Shown here in pieces: positions 1 to 7,991 of a stretch of 64,000 nt of DNA. The notes under the pieces are model-generated. The model did not search any database and was not told the DNA's origin. It saw nothing but the letters and a program-made list of their open reading frames with translations. Every line of letters begins with the position of its first letter. The first letter of the stretch is position 1. The stretch is from JANQPX01 sp039197065 (GTDB taxonomy: Bacteria; Pseudomonadota; Alphaproteobacteria; Geminicoccales; Geminicoccaceae): assembly GCA_039197065.1 (NCBI GenBank), contig JBCCUL010000008.1:232401-296400 (forward strand), read 5' to 3'. The translations under genes were made by a program, and so were the position numbers.

Positions 1-1
1 T

Positions 2-532
2 GCCGACGTCGACCGGCGCGTCATGACCAACACGGTCTCGGACAAGCTGAAAGATGCGCTCGACGTCTCCATCAATCAGATCCTTTTGTCCGCCTGGTCC
101 CAGCATCGAGACCTGGTCAACGATCTGGAGCGAAGCCGGAAGCTCAAGGGCGAGACGCTCCTGGTGCCGCTTGCGGATCACACCATCCGATCGACCCATC
201 ATCCCGCCGTCGAGGTTATGGTCAATGATCGCCGGGTCGCCGCATTCAAGTTCAACGCCAATCTGATGATGCGAGTCCAGCGGGCCGTTCTCAGGGTCGA
301 AGGCGGTGAGGTGATCGGCGTCGAGAGCGGCGCTTGGAATGGCGTCGGACAGCTGAAATGCGGGCCAGTAACCCTGGTCGAACATGAAACCAAAGAATTC
401 GCCCTCCCGAAGACGCTCGATCAGCGTCCTGAGCAATCGTCCGTAAAGCCGAAGGCGCGGGTCAGGCCGAAATCACCGGAACCCGAGGAACGCTCAGGTT
501 TCCGCACCCCCCATTGGCAACGGCCGTCCTAG
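2..532 (+). CDS. hypothetical protein, probably 5'-truncated by the window edge
   Basis: The frame is open from base 2. The first ATG (base 23) has no ribosome-binding site before it, and the codons ahead of it read as ordinary coding sequence, so the real start may lie outside the window. From that ATG there are 169 residues. The first ~125 are a mixed alpha/beta region with alternating hydrophobic stretches. The last ~40 are rich in Pro, Lys, Arg and Glu and look disordered. There is no signal peptide and no membrane segment. I do not recognise the family. The sua5-type gene follows 39 bases later on the same strand. Confidence 0.5.
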   Translation, partial: ADVDRRVMTNTVSDKLKDALDVSINQILLSAWSQHRDLVNDLERSRKLKGETLLVPLADHTIRSTHHPAVEVMVNDRRVAAFKFNANLMMRVQRAVLRVEGGEVIGVESGAWNGVGQLKCGPVTLVEHETKEFALPKTLDQRPEQSSVKPKARVRPKSPEPEERSGFRTPHWQRPS

Positions 533-571
533 ATCAAAGAGCCCGTCCAACACAGGAACGACGATCAGCTC

Positions 572-1534
572 ATGGATATCGCCGCCCCCGAAGAAACCAG
601 CAGGCAGGCCGTGCACCGGGCGGCGGCCTTGCTGCGGTCCGGAAAGCTGGTCGCCTTTCCGACCGAGACGGTTTACGGCCTGGGCGCCGATGCCACCGAC
701 GATCGTGCGGTTGCGGCCATCTTCGAAGCCAAGGCGAGACCCAGTTTCAACCCGCTCATCGTCCATGTCGCCGACCCGGACGCCGCTGATGCCATCGCCG
801 AATGGTCGGAGCTCGCCGATCGTCTCGCCGTCCGCTTCTGGCCGGGACCGCTCACGCTTATCCTTCGCCGCCGGCCGGAAAGCAGCATCTCGAAACTGGT
901 CAGCGCCGGCGGCGACACGCTCGCGCTTCGCGCACCCTCCCATCCGCTGGCGGCAGCCTTGCTGCATCAGGTCGAGCTTCCGATCGCGGCCCCCAGCGCC
1001 AATCGTTCCGGCAGGATCAGCCCGACGACCGCTGACCATGTGCGCCACGATCTGGGCGACCGGGTCGACCTCGTCCTGGACGGCGGCGCCTGCCCGGTCG
1101 GAGTCGAGTCGACCGTTCTCGACATCACCGCCGATCAGCCGGTATTGCTGAGGCCGGGCGGCGTCGCACGCGCCGAGGTCGAAGCCGTGATCGGCAGGCC
1201 GCTTGCAGCGCCGCCCGCGGCCGCCGGCAGCGAGCTTCGTTCCCCGGGCAGGCTCGAAAGCCATTATGCGCCTCGCCATCCGCTTCGCCTGAACGCCAGG
1301 GACGTGAGAGCGGACGAAGCGCTCCTGGCCTTCGGACCGGGCCCCCTCTCCGGCGCAAGAGTGACCGTCAATCTCAGCAGCACCGGCGATCTTACCGAAG
1401 CCGCCGCCAATCTATTCTCCATGCTGCACGATCTCGATCGCCAAGAGATCGCCGGCATCGCCGCCATGCCGATCCCTGCAACCGGCCTTGGCGAAGCGAT
1501 CTGCGATCGACTCATGCGGGCTGCGGCGCCGTGA
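572..1534 (+). CDS. tsaC: L-threonylcarbamoyladenylate synthase (Sua5/TsaC family)
   Basis: This enzyme makes threonylcarbamoyl-AMP from threonine, bicarbonate and ATP, the first step of the t6A37 modification of ANN-decoding tRNAs. The N-terminal YrdC domain (about residues 10-195) shows the family's opening 'VAFPTETVYGLGADA', the ligand-site 'LALRAPSHP' and the 'APSANRSGRISPT' segment. At 320 residues it is the long Sua5 form: after the YrdC domain there is a linker ('SPGRLESHYAPRHPL', typical of Sua5) and a second C-terminal domain. It is a cytosolic housekeeping enzyme. The ATG at 572 is preceded only by a weak AGGAACG. Family assignment is firm. The choice between the names tsaC, ywlC and sua5 is nomenclature. 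Confidence 0.93.
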   Translation: MDIAAPEETSRQAVHRAAALLRSGKLVAFPTETVYGLGADATDDRAVAAIFEAKARPSFNPLIVHVADPDAADAIAEWSELADRLAVRFWPGPLTLILRRRPESSISKLVSAGGDTLALRAPSHPLAAALLHQVELPIAAPSANRSGRISPTTADHVRHDLGDRVDLVLDGGACPVGVESTVLDITADQPVLLRPGGVARAEVEAVIGRPLAAPPAAAGSELRSPGRLESHYAPRHPLRLNARDVRADEALLAFGPGPLSGARVTVNLSSTGDLTEAAANLFSMLHDLDRQEIAGIAAMPIPATGLGEAICDRLMRAAAP

Positions 1535-1750
1535 AAACACGGGCTTCAACAATTGAAGGAGCGGTGATATTGTCCGCGCGCTTCATGTTGTTCGGCGCAT
1601 ATCGAGCTGGTGACAGGGCATCGTCATCCCACCGCCGGCTCCGGATGCAAGAGATCGGTGGGCGCTTGCGCCACCGTCGGCATGATGCGGCTCGGAGACA
1701 TGACGAAGAGGCCGTCTTGTTGAACCGATCGAACGGAAGGCAGCAGGCCA

Positions 1751-2803
1751 TTGGCTGATCCCGCGAAGTCAGACGACGAGCGGGCGCCTTCGGATAGAGC
1801 GCACGCTGATAGGGCGTCACCCAAGGTCGAGCGACCAGCCGCGTCGTCGAGGGTGGAAAGCAGCGCTTTCGCCAACACCAGGCAGCATACCGCCGACAGG
1901 CAGGCTGATGGCGGCACGATCGAGCGCTTCACGAACACCAAGCTCAACATCGCCCTGATCAACGACCCGAAGAACGGCCCGCGCTTCACGATGACCAAGC
2001 GCGAGCAGGGCGTCGGCGAGAAGGATGAGGCCCCAGCGGCAAAGGATGAGCCTCAAACGCCTCGGGAGATACCGGAAAGCGCCGCGCCGCCGGCGAAACC
2101 CAATAGCCAGCCATCACCGCCGGCAATCAAGAATGTGGCGGCGTCGAACAGGTTTGAAAGGACCGACGCGGCCAACGGAGCCTCCGCGCTCGCAACGCCG
2201 AGGGCGCCCGAGCCCCCGAAGCCGGAGGACAAGGCGACGCCGGCAGCGCTACTCGCCAAGCCAGCACCCGCGGAGATGCCGCCCCCTCCGGAGGCGCAGC
2301 AAAAGGTGCCGATCGACAGCTCCAAGACCTTCGTCGGCCATAACGGCAACTATTACGACGAAAGCTGGCGCTGGATGGACTGGCGCGGCACAAACCGGAG
2401 CTGGAACTGGCCGGCTGCCCTGTCATTTGGCCATTGGTTCGCCTATCGCCGCCTCTATCTGTTCGCCGGGCTCCATCTCGTCTGGCTCGCCGGCCTGGCC
2501 GCCGCCGCCGTGAACGACATTCCGATCCTGGGCCTCGCCCTGCTCGCCATCCTGATGGTCGGCCTGGCCGGCGTTTACGGCAACAAGCTCTATTTTCGCG
2601 CCTTTCGCCGCGCGGTCGATCACGTCACCAGAAACGGCGAAGGCAGCTATGAGGAGTTGAGGGGCCAGCTCGCCGATGCCGGCGGCACCCGAACGGCGGC
2701 GCCCTGCATCATGGCGGCCGTCACCATCGCGTCCATAGCCAGTGCGCTGGCCGCCACCTACTACCTGCGCGGCGGATTCTTCTTCAACCTCTGGCCCTTC
2801 TAG
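1751..2803 (+). CDS. DUF2628-like membrane protein with long disordered N-terminus
   Basis: 350 residues if the TTG at 1751 is the start; a GGAAGG lies about 10 bases upstream and there is no ATG for the next ~80 codons, so the start is uncertain. Residues 1-195 are low-complexity (Pro, Ala, Lys, Glu). Residues ~196-240 hold a Tyr/Trp-rich motif ('FVGHNGNYYDESWRWMDW') followed by hydrophobic helices near 240-285 and 315-345. That layout is the one seen in DUF2628 proteins, whose function is unknown. The C-terminus ends right after the last helix. The rplU promoter follows. Confidence 0.6.
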   Translation: MADPAKSDDERAPSDRAHADRASPKVERPAASSRVESSAFANTRQHTADRQADGGTIERFTNTKLNIALINDPKNGPRFTMTKREQGVGEKDEAPAAKDEPQTPREIPESAAPPAKPNSQPSPPAIKNVAASNRFERTDAANGASALATPRAPEPPKPEDKATPAALLAKPAPAEMPPPPEAQQKVPIDSSKTFVGHNGNYYDESWRWMDWRGTNRSWNWPAALSFGHWFAYRRLYLFAGLHLVWLAGLAAAAVNDIPILGLALLAILMVGLAGVYGNKLYFRAFRRAVDHVTRNGEGSYEELRGQLADAGGTRTAAPCIMAAVTIASIASALAATYYLRGGFFFNLWPF

Positions 2804-2950
2804 CGGACTGTCCGCAGCATCGGTTTTTCGCTGCCATTGGCAGAGCCGAGGGTATGCGCCCCGGTTTGACGAAGACGTCGTCGCATTCACGCGATGCCCC
2901 CCAGGGAACCACCACCCAAGTAACCCGGCCGCCGACGGCGGCTTTCTCGG

Positions 2951-2978
2951 TTGACATCGGCGGGTTCAGGGCTAATAT
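2951..2978 (+). promoter_or_regulatory. sigma-70-type promoter of rplU-rpmA
   Basis: TTGACA (2951-2956), a 16-base spacer, then TAATAT (2973-2978). This matches the consensus well and lies about 75 bases upstream of the rplU ATG, leaving a short leader. Confidence 0.7.
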
Positions 2979-3050
2979 CCGGAATTCCTCGGATGGCGAA
3001 GTCATCCGTGCGCAGTTTTCTGCGTCGTTTTCAGTGGATCCGGATAGGTT

Positions 3051-3362
3051 ATGTACGCAGTCATCAAAACGGGCGGCAAGCAGTATCGCGTTGCGGCCGG
3101 CGATGTGATCAAAGTCGAAAAGCTCGACGGCGAGGTCGGATCGAATGTCGATCTCGACCAGGTCCTGATGGTCGGCGACGGCGAGGACGCCAAGATCGGC
3201 ACGCCGCTGGTCGGCGGCGCCAAGGTGTCCGCCGAAGTGCTCGAGCAGGGCAAGGGCGACAAGGTTCTGGTCTTCAAGAAGAAGCGTCGGAAGAACTATC
3301 GCCGCACCCGCGGTCATCGCCAGCACCAGACCGTGCTGCGCATCGGCGACATCACGGCGTGA
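3051..3362 (+). CDS. rplU: 50S ribosomal protein L21
   Basis: 103 residues, the usual bacterial L21 length. It begins with the family signature 'MYAVIKTGGKQYRV' and ends with the basic 'KKKRRKNYRRTRGHRQHQT' tract that contacts 23S rRNA. L21 is a primary 23S rRNA-binding protein of the large subunit. A consensus promoter lies upstream, and rpmA follows after 69 bases, as in most proteobacteria. Confidence 0.98.
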   Translation: MYAVIKTGGKQYRVAAGDVIKVEKLDGEVGSNVDLDQVLMVGDGEDAKIGTPLVGGAKVSAEVLEQGKGDKVLVFKKKRRKNYRRTRGHRQHQTVLRIGDITA

Positions 3363-3431
3363 CGCACGCCTGCGTGGACAGGATAGAGAGTTAAGTTTGG
3401 CGCCGCTGGCGCCTAGATAGGGAGTGGGATC

Positions 3432-3704
3432 ATGGCCCATAAGAAAGCAGGTGGCAGCTCGCGCAACGGACGCGACTCACCGGGTCAGAGGCTCGGCGTC
3501 AAGAAGTTCGGCGGCGAGCATGTCATACCCGGCAACATCATCATCCGCCAGTGCGGCACCAAGTGGCACCCGGGCGCCAATGTCGGCATGGGCCGCGACT
3601 TCACCCTCTTCGCGCTTACCGAAGGCAAGGTGAAATTCCGCAAGGGCCCAAAGCGCGGCAAGACCTATGTCGCTGTCGAGCCGTTCGCGGAAGCCGCCGA
3701 GTAA
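3432..3704 (+). CDS. rpmA: 50S ribosomal protein L27
   Basis: 90 residues. It starts 'MAHKKAGGSSRNGRDSPGQR', the conserved L27 N-terminus that reaches the peptidyl-transferase centre. A good AGGGAGTGG ribosome-binding site precedes the ATG. It is co-directional with rplU and lies upstream of obgE; a terminator-like hairpin separates it from obgE. Confidence 0.98.
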   Translation: MAHKKAGGSSRNGRDSPGQRLGVKKFGGEHVIPGNIIIRQCGTKWHPGANVGMGRDFTLFALTEGKVKFRKGPKRGKTYVAVEPFAEAAE

Positions 3705-3732
3705 CGAGGCGTTACAGCCTTTACTTTGAAGA

Positions 3733-3757
3733 GGGGATGGCGCCGCCGTCCCCTTTT
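3733..3757 (+). terminator. terminator or attenuator between rpmA and obgE
   Basis: GGGGA (3733-3737) pairs with TCCCC (3749-3753), an inner GGC/GCC extends the stem, and TTTT follows directly. This is a short Rho-independent-type hairpin placed 28 bases after the rpmA stop and 24 bases before obgE. It could reduce read-through from the ribosomal genes into obgE-proB. Confidence 0.6.
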
Positions 3758-3781
3758 CTGATTCAGGCAAGTGCAAAAAGA

Positions 3782-4789
3782 ATGCGGTTTCTCGACCAGG
3801 CCAAAATCTACGTCAAAGCCGGCGACGGCGGCGCCGGTTGCGTCAGCTTCCGTCGGGAGAAATACATCCCGCGCGGCGGCCCCAATGGCGGCGACGGCGG
3901 TGATGGCGGCAGCGTGATCGCGCGCGTCGACGAAGGCCTGAACACCCTGATCGACTACCGCTTCAAGCAGCATTTCAAAGCAAAACGCGGCACCCACGGC
4001 ATGGGCAGCAACCGAACCGGCGCGGCCGGTGCGGACACTATTCTTGACCTGCCACTCGGGACACAGATCTTTGCGGAAGACGGCGAAACCCTACTGGCCG
4101 ATTTGAAAGAGCCGGACCAGGTCATTACCCTGGCTCACGGTGGCCGTGGCGGTCAGGGCAATGCGCGGTTCAAATCCTCGACCAACCAGGCGCCGCGCTT
4201 TGCCCAGCCCGGCGAAGAGGGCGACGAGCACTGGCTCTGGCTTCGCCTGAAACTGCTCGCGGACGCCGGTCTCGTCGGGCTCCCAAACGCCGGCAAATCC
4301 ACCTTCCTCGCCGCCGTCTCCCGCGCCGGTCCGAAAATCGCGGATTACCCCTTCACCACCCTCGAGCCCAAACTCGGCACCGTCATGATCGACGAGGACA
4401 GCTTCGTGATCGCCGATATCCCGGGCTTGATCGAAGGCGCCCATGAAGGCGCCGGCCTCGGCGACCGCTTCCTCGGCCATATCGAGCGTTCGGGCGTGCT
4501 CATCCACCTTGTGGACGGCACCGAGGAAGACGTCGCAAGCGCCTATCGCACCATTCGCACCGAGCTCGACGCCTACGGCCAGGGCCTGGAAAACCGCCCC
4601 GAGCTGCTCTGCCTGAACAAGGCGGACGCCTTGACCGAGGACGTGCTCGCTGAACGCAAAGCGATGCTCGAAGCAGCGGCTGGAAAATCCGTCCACATAA
4701 CCTCCGGCGCCAGCGGCCTTGGCGTCAAGGAGGTGCTGCGCGACGCTTGGAAAGCGATCCAAGCCGCACGGGACGAGGTACCGGCGTGA
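3782..4789 (+). CDS. obgE: Obg/CgtA GTPase
   Basis: 335 residues. The ATG at 3782 starts the canonical Obg N-terminus 'MRFLDQAKIYVKAGDGGAGC'; the open frame upstream belongs to rpmA's shadow and is ignored. The glycine-rich Obg fold spans ~1-158, followed by the G domain with G1 'GLPNAGKST', switch region 'YPFTTLEPKLG', G3 'DIPGLIEGA' and G4 'NKAD'. Obg binds the 50S subunit and links ribosome assembly to nucleotide levels; it is normally essential. It overlaps proB by four bases (GTGA), so the two are translationally coupled. Confidence 0.97.
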   Translation: MRFLDQAKIYVKAGDGGAGCVSFRREKYIPRGGPNGGDGGDGGSVIARVDEGLNTLIDYRFKQHFKAKRGTHGMGSNRTGAAGADTILDLPLGTQIFAEDGETLLADLKEPDQVITLAHGGRGGQGNARFKSSTNQAPRFAQPGEEGDEHWLWLRLKLLADAGLVGLPNAGKSTFLAAVSRAGPKIADYPFTTLEPKLGTVMIDEDSFVIADIPGLIEGAHEGAGLGDRFLGHIERSGVLIHLVDGTEEDVASAYRTIRTELDAYGQGLENRPELLCLNKADALTEDVLAERKAMLEAAAGKSVHITSGASGLGVKEVLRDAWKAIQAARDEVPA

Positions 4790-5910
4790 GCTCCAGGCGG
4801 CGACGTCTCGTTGTCAAGATCGGCTCGTCCCTTCTTGTAGAAGCCGAGCATGGCCTGCGTCAGGCCGACGGCGGCCTTCGCAAGGCCTGGCTGGCATCGC
4901 TAGCCGCCGATCTCGCGGAGAGACGCAAAGCCGGCGACGAGCTGATCATCGTCACATCAGGCGCCATCGCCATGGGCAGGGCTGCTCTGAGCATCGATCA
5001 AAACGGAAGCCGTCTGGACGAAAAACAGGCGGCCGCCGCTATCGGCCAGATCCACCTCGCCCACGCCTATCAGGCCTCGCTTGCCGATCATGGCCTGGTC
5101 ACCGCGCAGGTGCTGCTGACCCTGGAGGACACGGAAAACCGCCGCCGTTATCTGAACGCGCGCTCCACCATCGAGGCACTCCTTCGCCTGGGCGCCATCC
5201 CCGTGGTCAACGAGAACGACACGGTCGCAACCTCGGAAATCCGATTCGGGGACAATGACCGCCTCTCGGCGCGCGTCGCCGTCATGGCGAGCGCTGATCA
5301 ACTCATCCTCCTCTCCGACGTCGACGGCCTCTACACCGCCAATCCCGCGCTGGCAGCGCATGCCGAACATATCGGCCATGTCGAAAAAATCACGCCGGAG
5401 ATCGAAGCGATGGCCGGCGGCAGCGGCAGCACGGTCGGCACCGGTGGCATGGTCAGCAAGCTGATCGCCGCCAAAATCGCAACCCATGCCGGCTGCGGCG
5501 TGACGTTGGCGTCGGGGCTCGACATGAACCCGCTCAGCCAGCTGACGAACGGCGGCCGTTGCACCACCTTCGCCGCGGCGACCACGCCGATGCGCGCCAG
5601 AAAACACTGGATCGCCGGCTCGCTCGGCGTGATGGGCGTCGCGGTAATCGACGACGGCGCAGCCGCTGCCCTGAAGTCCGGCCGCTCCCTCCTTCCAGCG
5701 GGCGTCACCGCCATCGAAGGACGCTTCGAGCGCGGCGATCCCATCTTGGTGCGCGACCCAAAAGGACAGGACATCGCCAAGGGCCTCTCCGCCTACGACA
5801 CCGAGGATGCGCGCCGCATCCAGGGGAGACGCACCGAAGCAATCGCCGAAATTCTGGGCTACCAGGGCCGGGACGAGCTGATCCATCGGGATGATCTGGT
5901 CCTTTTGTGA
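4786..5910 (+). CDS. proB: glutamate 5-kinase
   Basis: Phosphorylates glutamate with ATP, the first step of proline synthesis. A GTG at 4786 overlapping the obgE TGA (GTGA) gives 374 residues and the expected start 'MSSRRRRLVVKIGSSLL'; the ATG at 4747 would add a stretch inside obgE and is less likely. The amino-acid kinase domain occupies ~1-260 with 'VTSGAIAMGR', 'VVNENDTVATSEIRFGDND' and 'GTGGMVSKLIAAKIA'. A C-terminal PUA domain (~280-374) is present, as in E. coli ProB. proA, often next, is not here; hairpins follow instead. Confidence 0.96.
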   Translation: MSSRRRRLVVKIGSSLLVEAEHGLRQADGGLRKAWLASLAADLAERRKAGDELIIVTSGAIAMGRAALSIDQNGSRLDEKQAAAAIGQIHLAHAYQASLADHGLVTAQVLLTLEDTENRRRYLNARSTIEALLRLGAIPVVNENDTVATSEIRFGDNDRLSARVAVMASADQLILLSDVDGLYTANPALAAHAEHIGHVEKITPEIEAMAGGSGSTVGTGGMVSKLIAAKIATHAGCGVTLASGLDMNPLSQLTNGGRCTTFAAATTPMRARKHWIAGSLGVMGVAVIDDGAAAALKSGRSLLPAGVTAIEGRFERGDPILVRDPKGQDIAKGLSAYDTEDARRIQGRRTEAIAEILGYQGRDELIHRDDLVLL

Positions 5911-5972
5911 CGTTTGCATCGATCGGCCCGGCATAGGCTGAGGCGATCTCCCGTCCCGGAGCTTAAGAACCC

Positions 5973-6026
5973 GCTCGATAACGTTTCGAGCAGGCGCCAA
6001 GGGTTAGCATTCAGTGTCTTGGCGCC
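5973..6026 (+). terminator. two tandem hairpins downstream of proB
   Basis: GCTCGA (5973-5978) pairs with TCGAGC (5986-5991). Two bases on, GGCGCCAAG (5993-6001) pairs perfectly with CTTGGCGCC (6018-6026). They lie between proB and the next gene. There is no T-run, so intrinsic termination is doubtful; a 3'-end stabilising structure or a leader element for the next gene fits as well. Confidence 0.45.
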
Positions 6027-6057
6027 GTGAGACCAAAGAAGAATTGCGACCTTGATC

Positions 6058-6918
6058 ATGACGAGACGCCTGCCGGTCTGGGCAACGGCCAGCGCCGCCT
6101 ACCACTACCTCAAAGTGACCGTCGTTTACGCCGTCCTGGTCATCGGCGCTCTGACGATCATGACGCTGGTGATCCCCTTCTGGCTCATCGACACCACAGG
6201 CCCCGGCGTCTTGCTTATGCTGCTGTTCTTGGTCGTTTATGCCGTCGGCTGGCTCTCGATCGCCTTGTCCTGGCATCGTAGCTATCTCCGGCCAGATGCC
6301 AGCCTCACCGGGAGACAAGTCTTCTTCGGCCCGGTCGTCTACGGGCTGCAACTTCTCAGCATTTCCAGCCTCTCCGGATCAATCATCATACCAATGATCT
6401 TTCTCTTCTTTCTCGCAGACGAATTCTCGGGAAATGTCTTCAGTGAGTTGGCGAAGCGGATAGCTGACCGAGACACGATGACAGGCATTACGGCTGGTAT
6501 CGTCATTCTATGTGTTCCCTACTTCTTCGCACGCCTCACGTTTGCCCTGCCAGCCTGCGCTTTGGGTCGTGACGACATCGGCCCATGGGCATCATGGAAA
6601 CATACGCGCGGCAACGGCCTGCGCCTTCTCAGCGCCTGGATCCTGGCCGCCGTCCCGCCGCTGGTTCTGGCGTTCCTATGTCTGGAAATTGCCAGTCCCA
6701 AGAACCTTCAAGACTGGCCTGCGCTGACCAACGCCCTTCGTATCTGCGGCCTGGCATTTGTCCCGATCGCCGTGCTCAATACGCTCTCCGTGATCTCGAT
6801 CGCTTATGCCTTTCTCGTCGAAAAGAAAGCCGTTCCCAGACCGGAACGCCCTGAAGCGATGGGCGTCGTCGCCCGTTCACGACACGCCCTGAACACACCG
6901 TCGACAACGAAGCCCTGA
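6058..6918 (+). CDS. polytopic membrane protein of unknown function
   Basis: 286 residues from the ATG at 6058 (a TTG two codons earlier is in frame). About six hydrophobic helices are visible, near residues 20-45, 55-75, 95-120, 145-170, 195-215 and 235-260, with short basic loops. There are no catalytic motifs, no signal for export and no obvious transporter signature. I do not recognise the family. It stands alone between the proB hairpins and the palindromic repeat at 6982. The tail after the last helix is polar. Confidence 0.55.
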   Translation: MTRRLPVWATASAAYHYLKVTVVYAVLVIGALTIMTLVIPFWLIDTTGPGVLLMLLFLVVYAVGWLSIALSWHRSYLRPDASLTGRQVFFGPVVYGLQLLSISSLSGSIIIPMIFLFFLADEFSGNVFSELAKRIADRDTMTGITAGIVILCVPYFFARLTFALPACALGRDDIGPWASWKHTRGNGLRLLSAWILAAVPPLVLAFLCLEIASPKNLQDWPALTNALRICGLAFVPIAVLNTLSVISIAYAFLVEKKAVPRPERPEAMGVVARSRHALNTPSTTKP

Positions 6919-6981
6919 CACCAGCCGCACAAAGTTTTGGCAGATGCGTATGCGCGCGCGCCCCAACGCATTCATCCTCCT

Positions 6982-7129
6982 TTAACCGGCCCTGGCTATC
7001 TTCCCTTCCATTAGGCCTGGCTGGTCCATGCAATCCTGGGAGTCCGGGCCCAGCCCCAACTCACCCAGCGGGCGGGCGGATTCCCAGGATCGCATGGACC
7101 AGGTCGTCATGGTCGCAGACAGGGGTTAA
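6982..7129. repeat. TTAACC-hairpin-GGTTAA palindromic element, copy 1
   Basis: The core is a 26-base arm at 7021-7046 that pairs with 7077-7102, with one A-C mismatch and one G-U, around a 30-base loop. TTAACC lies 33 bases before the stem (6982-6987) and GGTTAA lies 21 bases after it (7124-7129). Each arm carries a GANTC site (GAGTC 7040-7044, GATTC 7079-7083). A second copy lies at 35249-35412. This element fills most of the 418-base gap between 6918 and 7337; the rest (7130-7336) shows no gene, only a few AT-rich stretches that may hold the promoter of the next gene. Confidence 0.8.
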
Positions 7130-7336
7130 TTTCCCGTAAATATGGTAAACAAACTCCTTGAGCGATTGACGATGGATCGACCCAGAATGAGCTTATTGAA
7201 TTTCGAGCCCGCTCATCCGCCGATCCTCTTCCGCTCGACGACGAGAATCGTATTTCACCGGCCGTCGGCGCTCCCGGCCTATCCCGAAGGAGTCGTTAAA
7301 CGGCAAAGATCCAGATGATTTTACGGAGGATAGACC

Positions 7337-7753
7337 ATGTCACAGTGCAAAAATCGAAACCTCATCGTCAAAAGCCTGCTGACTGCAGGCCTCATGATGG
7401 CGATGCTGCCTTGGGCTGAGGACGCCCATGCCGCCTGCGGCGCCACCATCAACGGCGCACCGATGACGGTCGAGGAGTGCAATCTCGCCATGCAGATCTA
7501 TGGCGGCGTTCAACCCGGCCATTACTGGATGGACGCGAACGGCACCTGGGGCGTCATGGGTGATCCGACCCCGCGCGGCAATATCCAGAATGACGCCTAT
7601 GCCTATCAGAGCCGCGGCGGCGTTTATGGCGGCAGCGGCGAGCGCTCCGGCAACGGCTCCTGGGTTCACCGGCAGGACGACCTGCTCGGCGGCGGCGCCG
7701 TCGGCGGTGACGGCAATGGCTGCTACTACGCCGAAGGCTGGTCGAACTGCTGA
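7337..7753 (+). CDS. small secreted Gly/Tyr-rich protein, function unknown
   Basis: 138 residues, with a strong GGAGG ahead of the ATG. Residues 1-33 form a clear Sec signal peptide with cleavage after 'AHA'. The mature part holds four cysteines (two near its start, 'CGATINGAPMTVEEC', and two at its end, 'GCYYAEGWSNC'), so disulfides in the periplasm or outside are likely. The middle is rich in Gly, Asn and aromatic residues. No family is recognised. A 9-bp hairpin at 7801 lies downstream. Confidence 0.65.
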   Translation: MSQCKNRNLIVKSLLTAGLMMAMLPWAEDAHAACGATINGAPMTVEECNLAMQIYGGVQPGHYWMDANGTWGVMGDPTPRGNIQNDAYAYQSRGGVYGGSGERSGNGSWVHRQDDLLGGGAVGGDGNGCYYAEGWSNC

Positions 7754-7800
7754 TCCATCTGCCACGACGTTTCCACGAAACCTCTTCTCCTCGCTGGCCT

Positions 7801-7824
7801 CTCCTGACAAGCTGCTGTCAGGAG
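7801..7824 (+). terminator. hairpin downstream of the secreted-protein gene
   Basis: CTCCTGACA (7801-7809) pairs perfectly with TGTCAGGAG (7816-7824) around a 6-base loop. It lies 47 bases after the stop codon. There is no T-run, so it may be a Rho-assisted or processing structure. Confidence 0.45.
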
Positions 7825-7834
7825 CAGGCTGCTA

Positions 7835-7868
7835 GTGGTATGACCACATCATTTGAGCGGTGTGACCA
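7835..7868. promoter_or_regulatory. tandem TGGTNNNACCA operators upstream of the GFA gene
   Basis: GTGGTATGACCAC at 7835-7847 is a perfect palindrome around ATG and is followed by ATCAT. A second, weaker copy, GGTGTGACCAC (7858-7868), is also followed by ATCAT. TNGTNNNACNA is the general shape of operators bound by the FadR subfamily of GntR regulators. No GntR gene is in the window. Confidence 0.5.
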
Positions 7869-7950
7869 CATCATGTGATTCCCACCGCGAGTGCCTAGCC
7901 CGACGGTATATGCCGCCAGGTTCTCGACGGACGCCCTGGGAATCTTCCGA

Positions 7951-7965
7951 AGTGGTCGTACCACT
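7951..7965. promoter_or_regulatory. perfect palindromic operator AGTGGTCGTACCACT
   Basis: A 15-base palindrome with the same TGGT-NNN-ACCA core as the sites at 7835 and 33179. It ends 26 bases before the GFA ATG, where a bound regulator could block transcription or translation initiation. Confidence 0.5.
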
Positions 7966-7991
7966 GGATCGGGAAACGAGAGGAGGCGATC

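Noticed and set aside
494..1279. 261-codon open frame on the minus strand
   Set aside because: Antisense to the sua5-type gene; no ribosome-binding site or domain.
4957..6000. 347-codon open frame on the minus strand
   Set aside because: Antisense shadow of proB with no recognisable motif.
7126..7141. TTAA-N7-TAAA as a CtrA binding site
   Set aside because: The second half-site departs from TTAAC, and the match could be chance in an AT-rich stretch.
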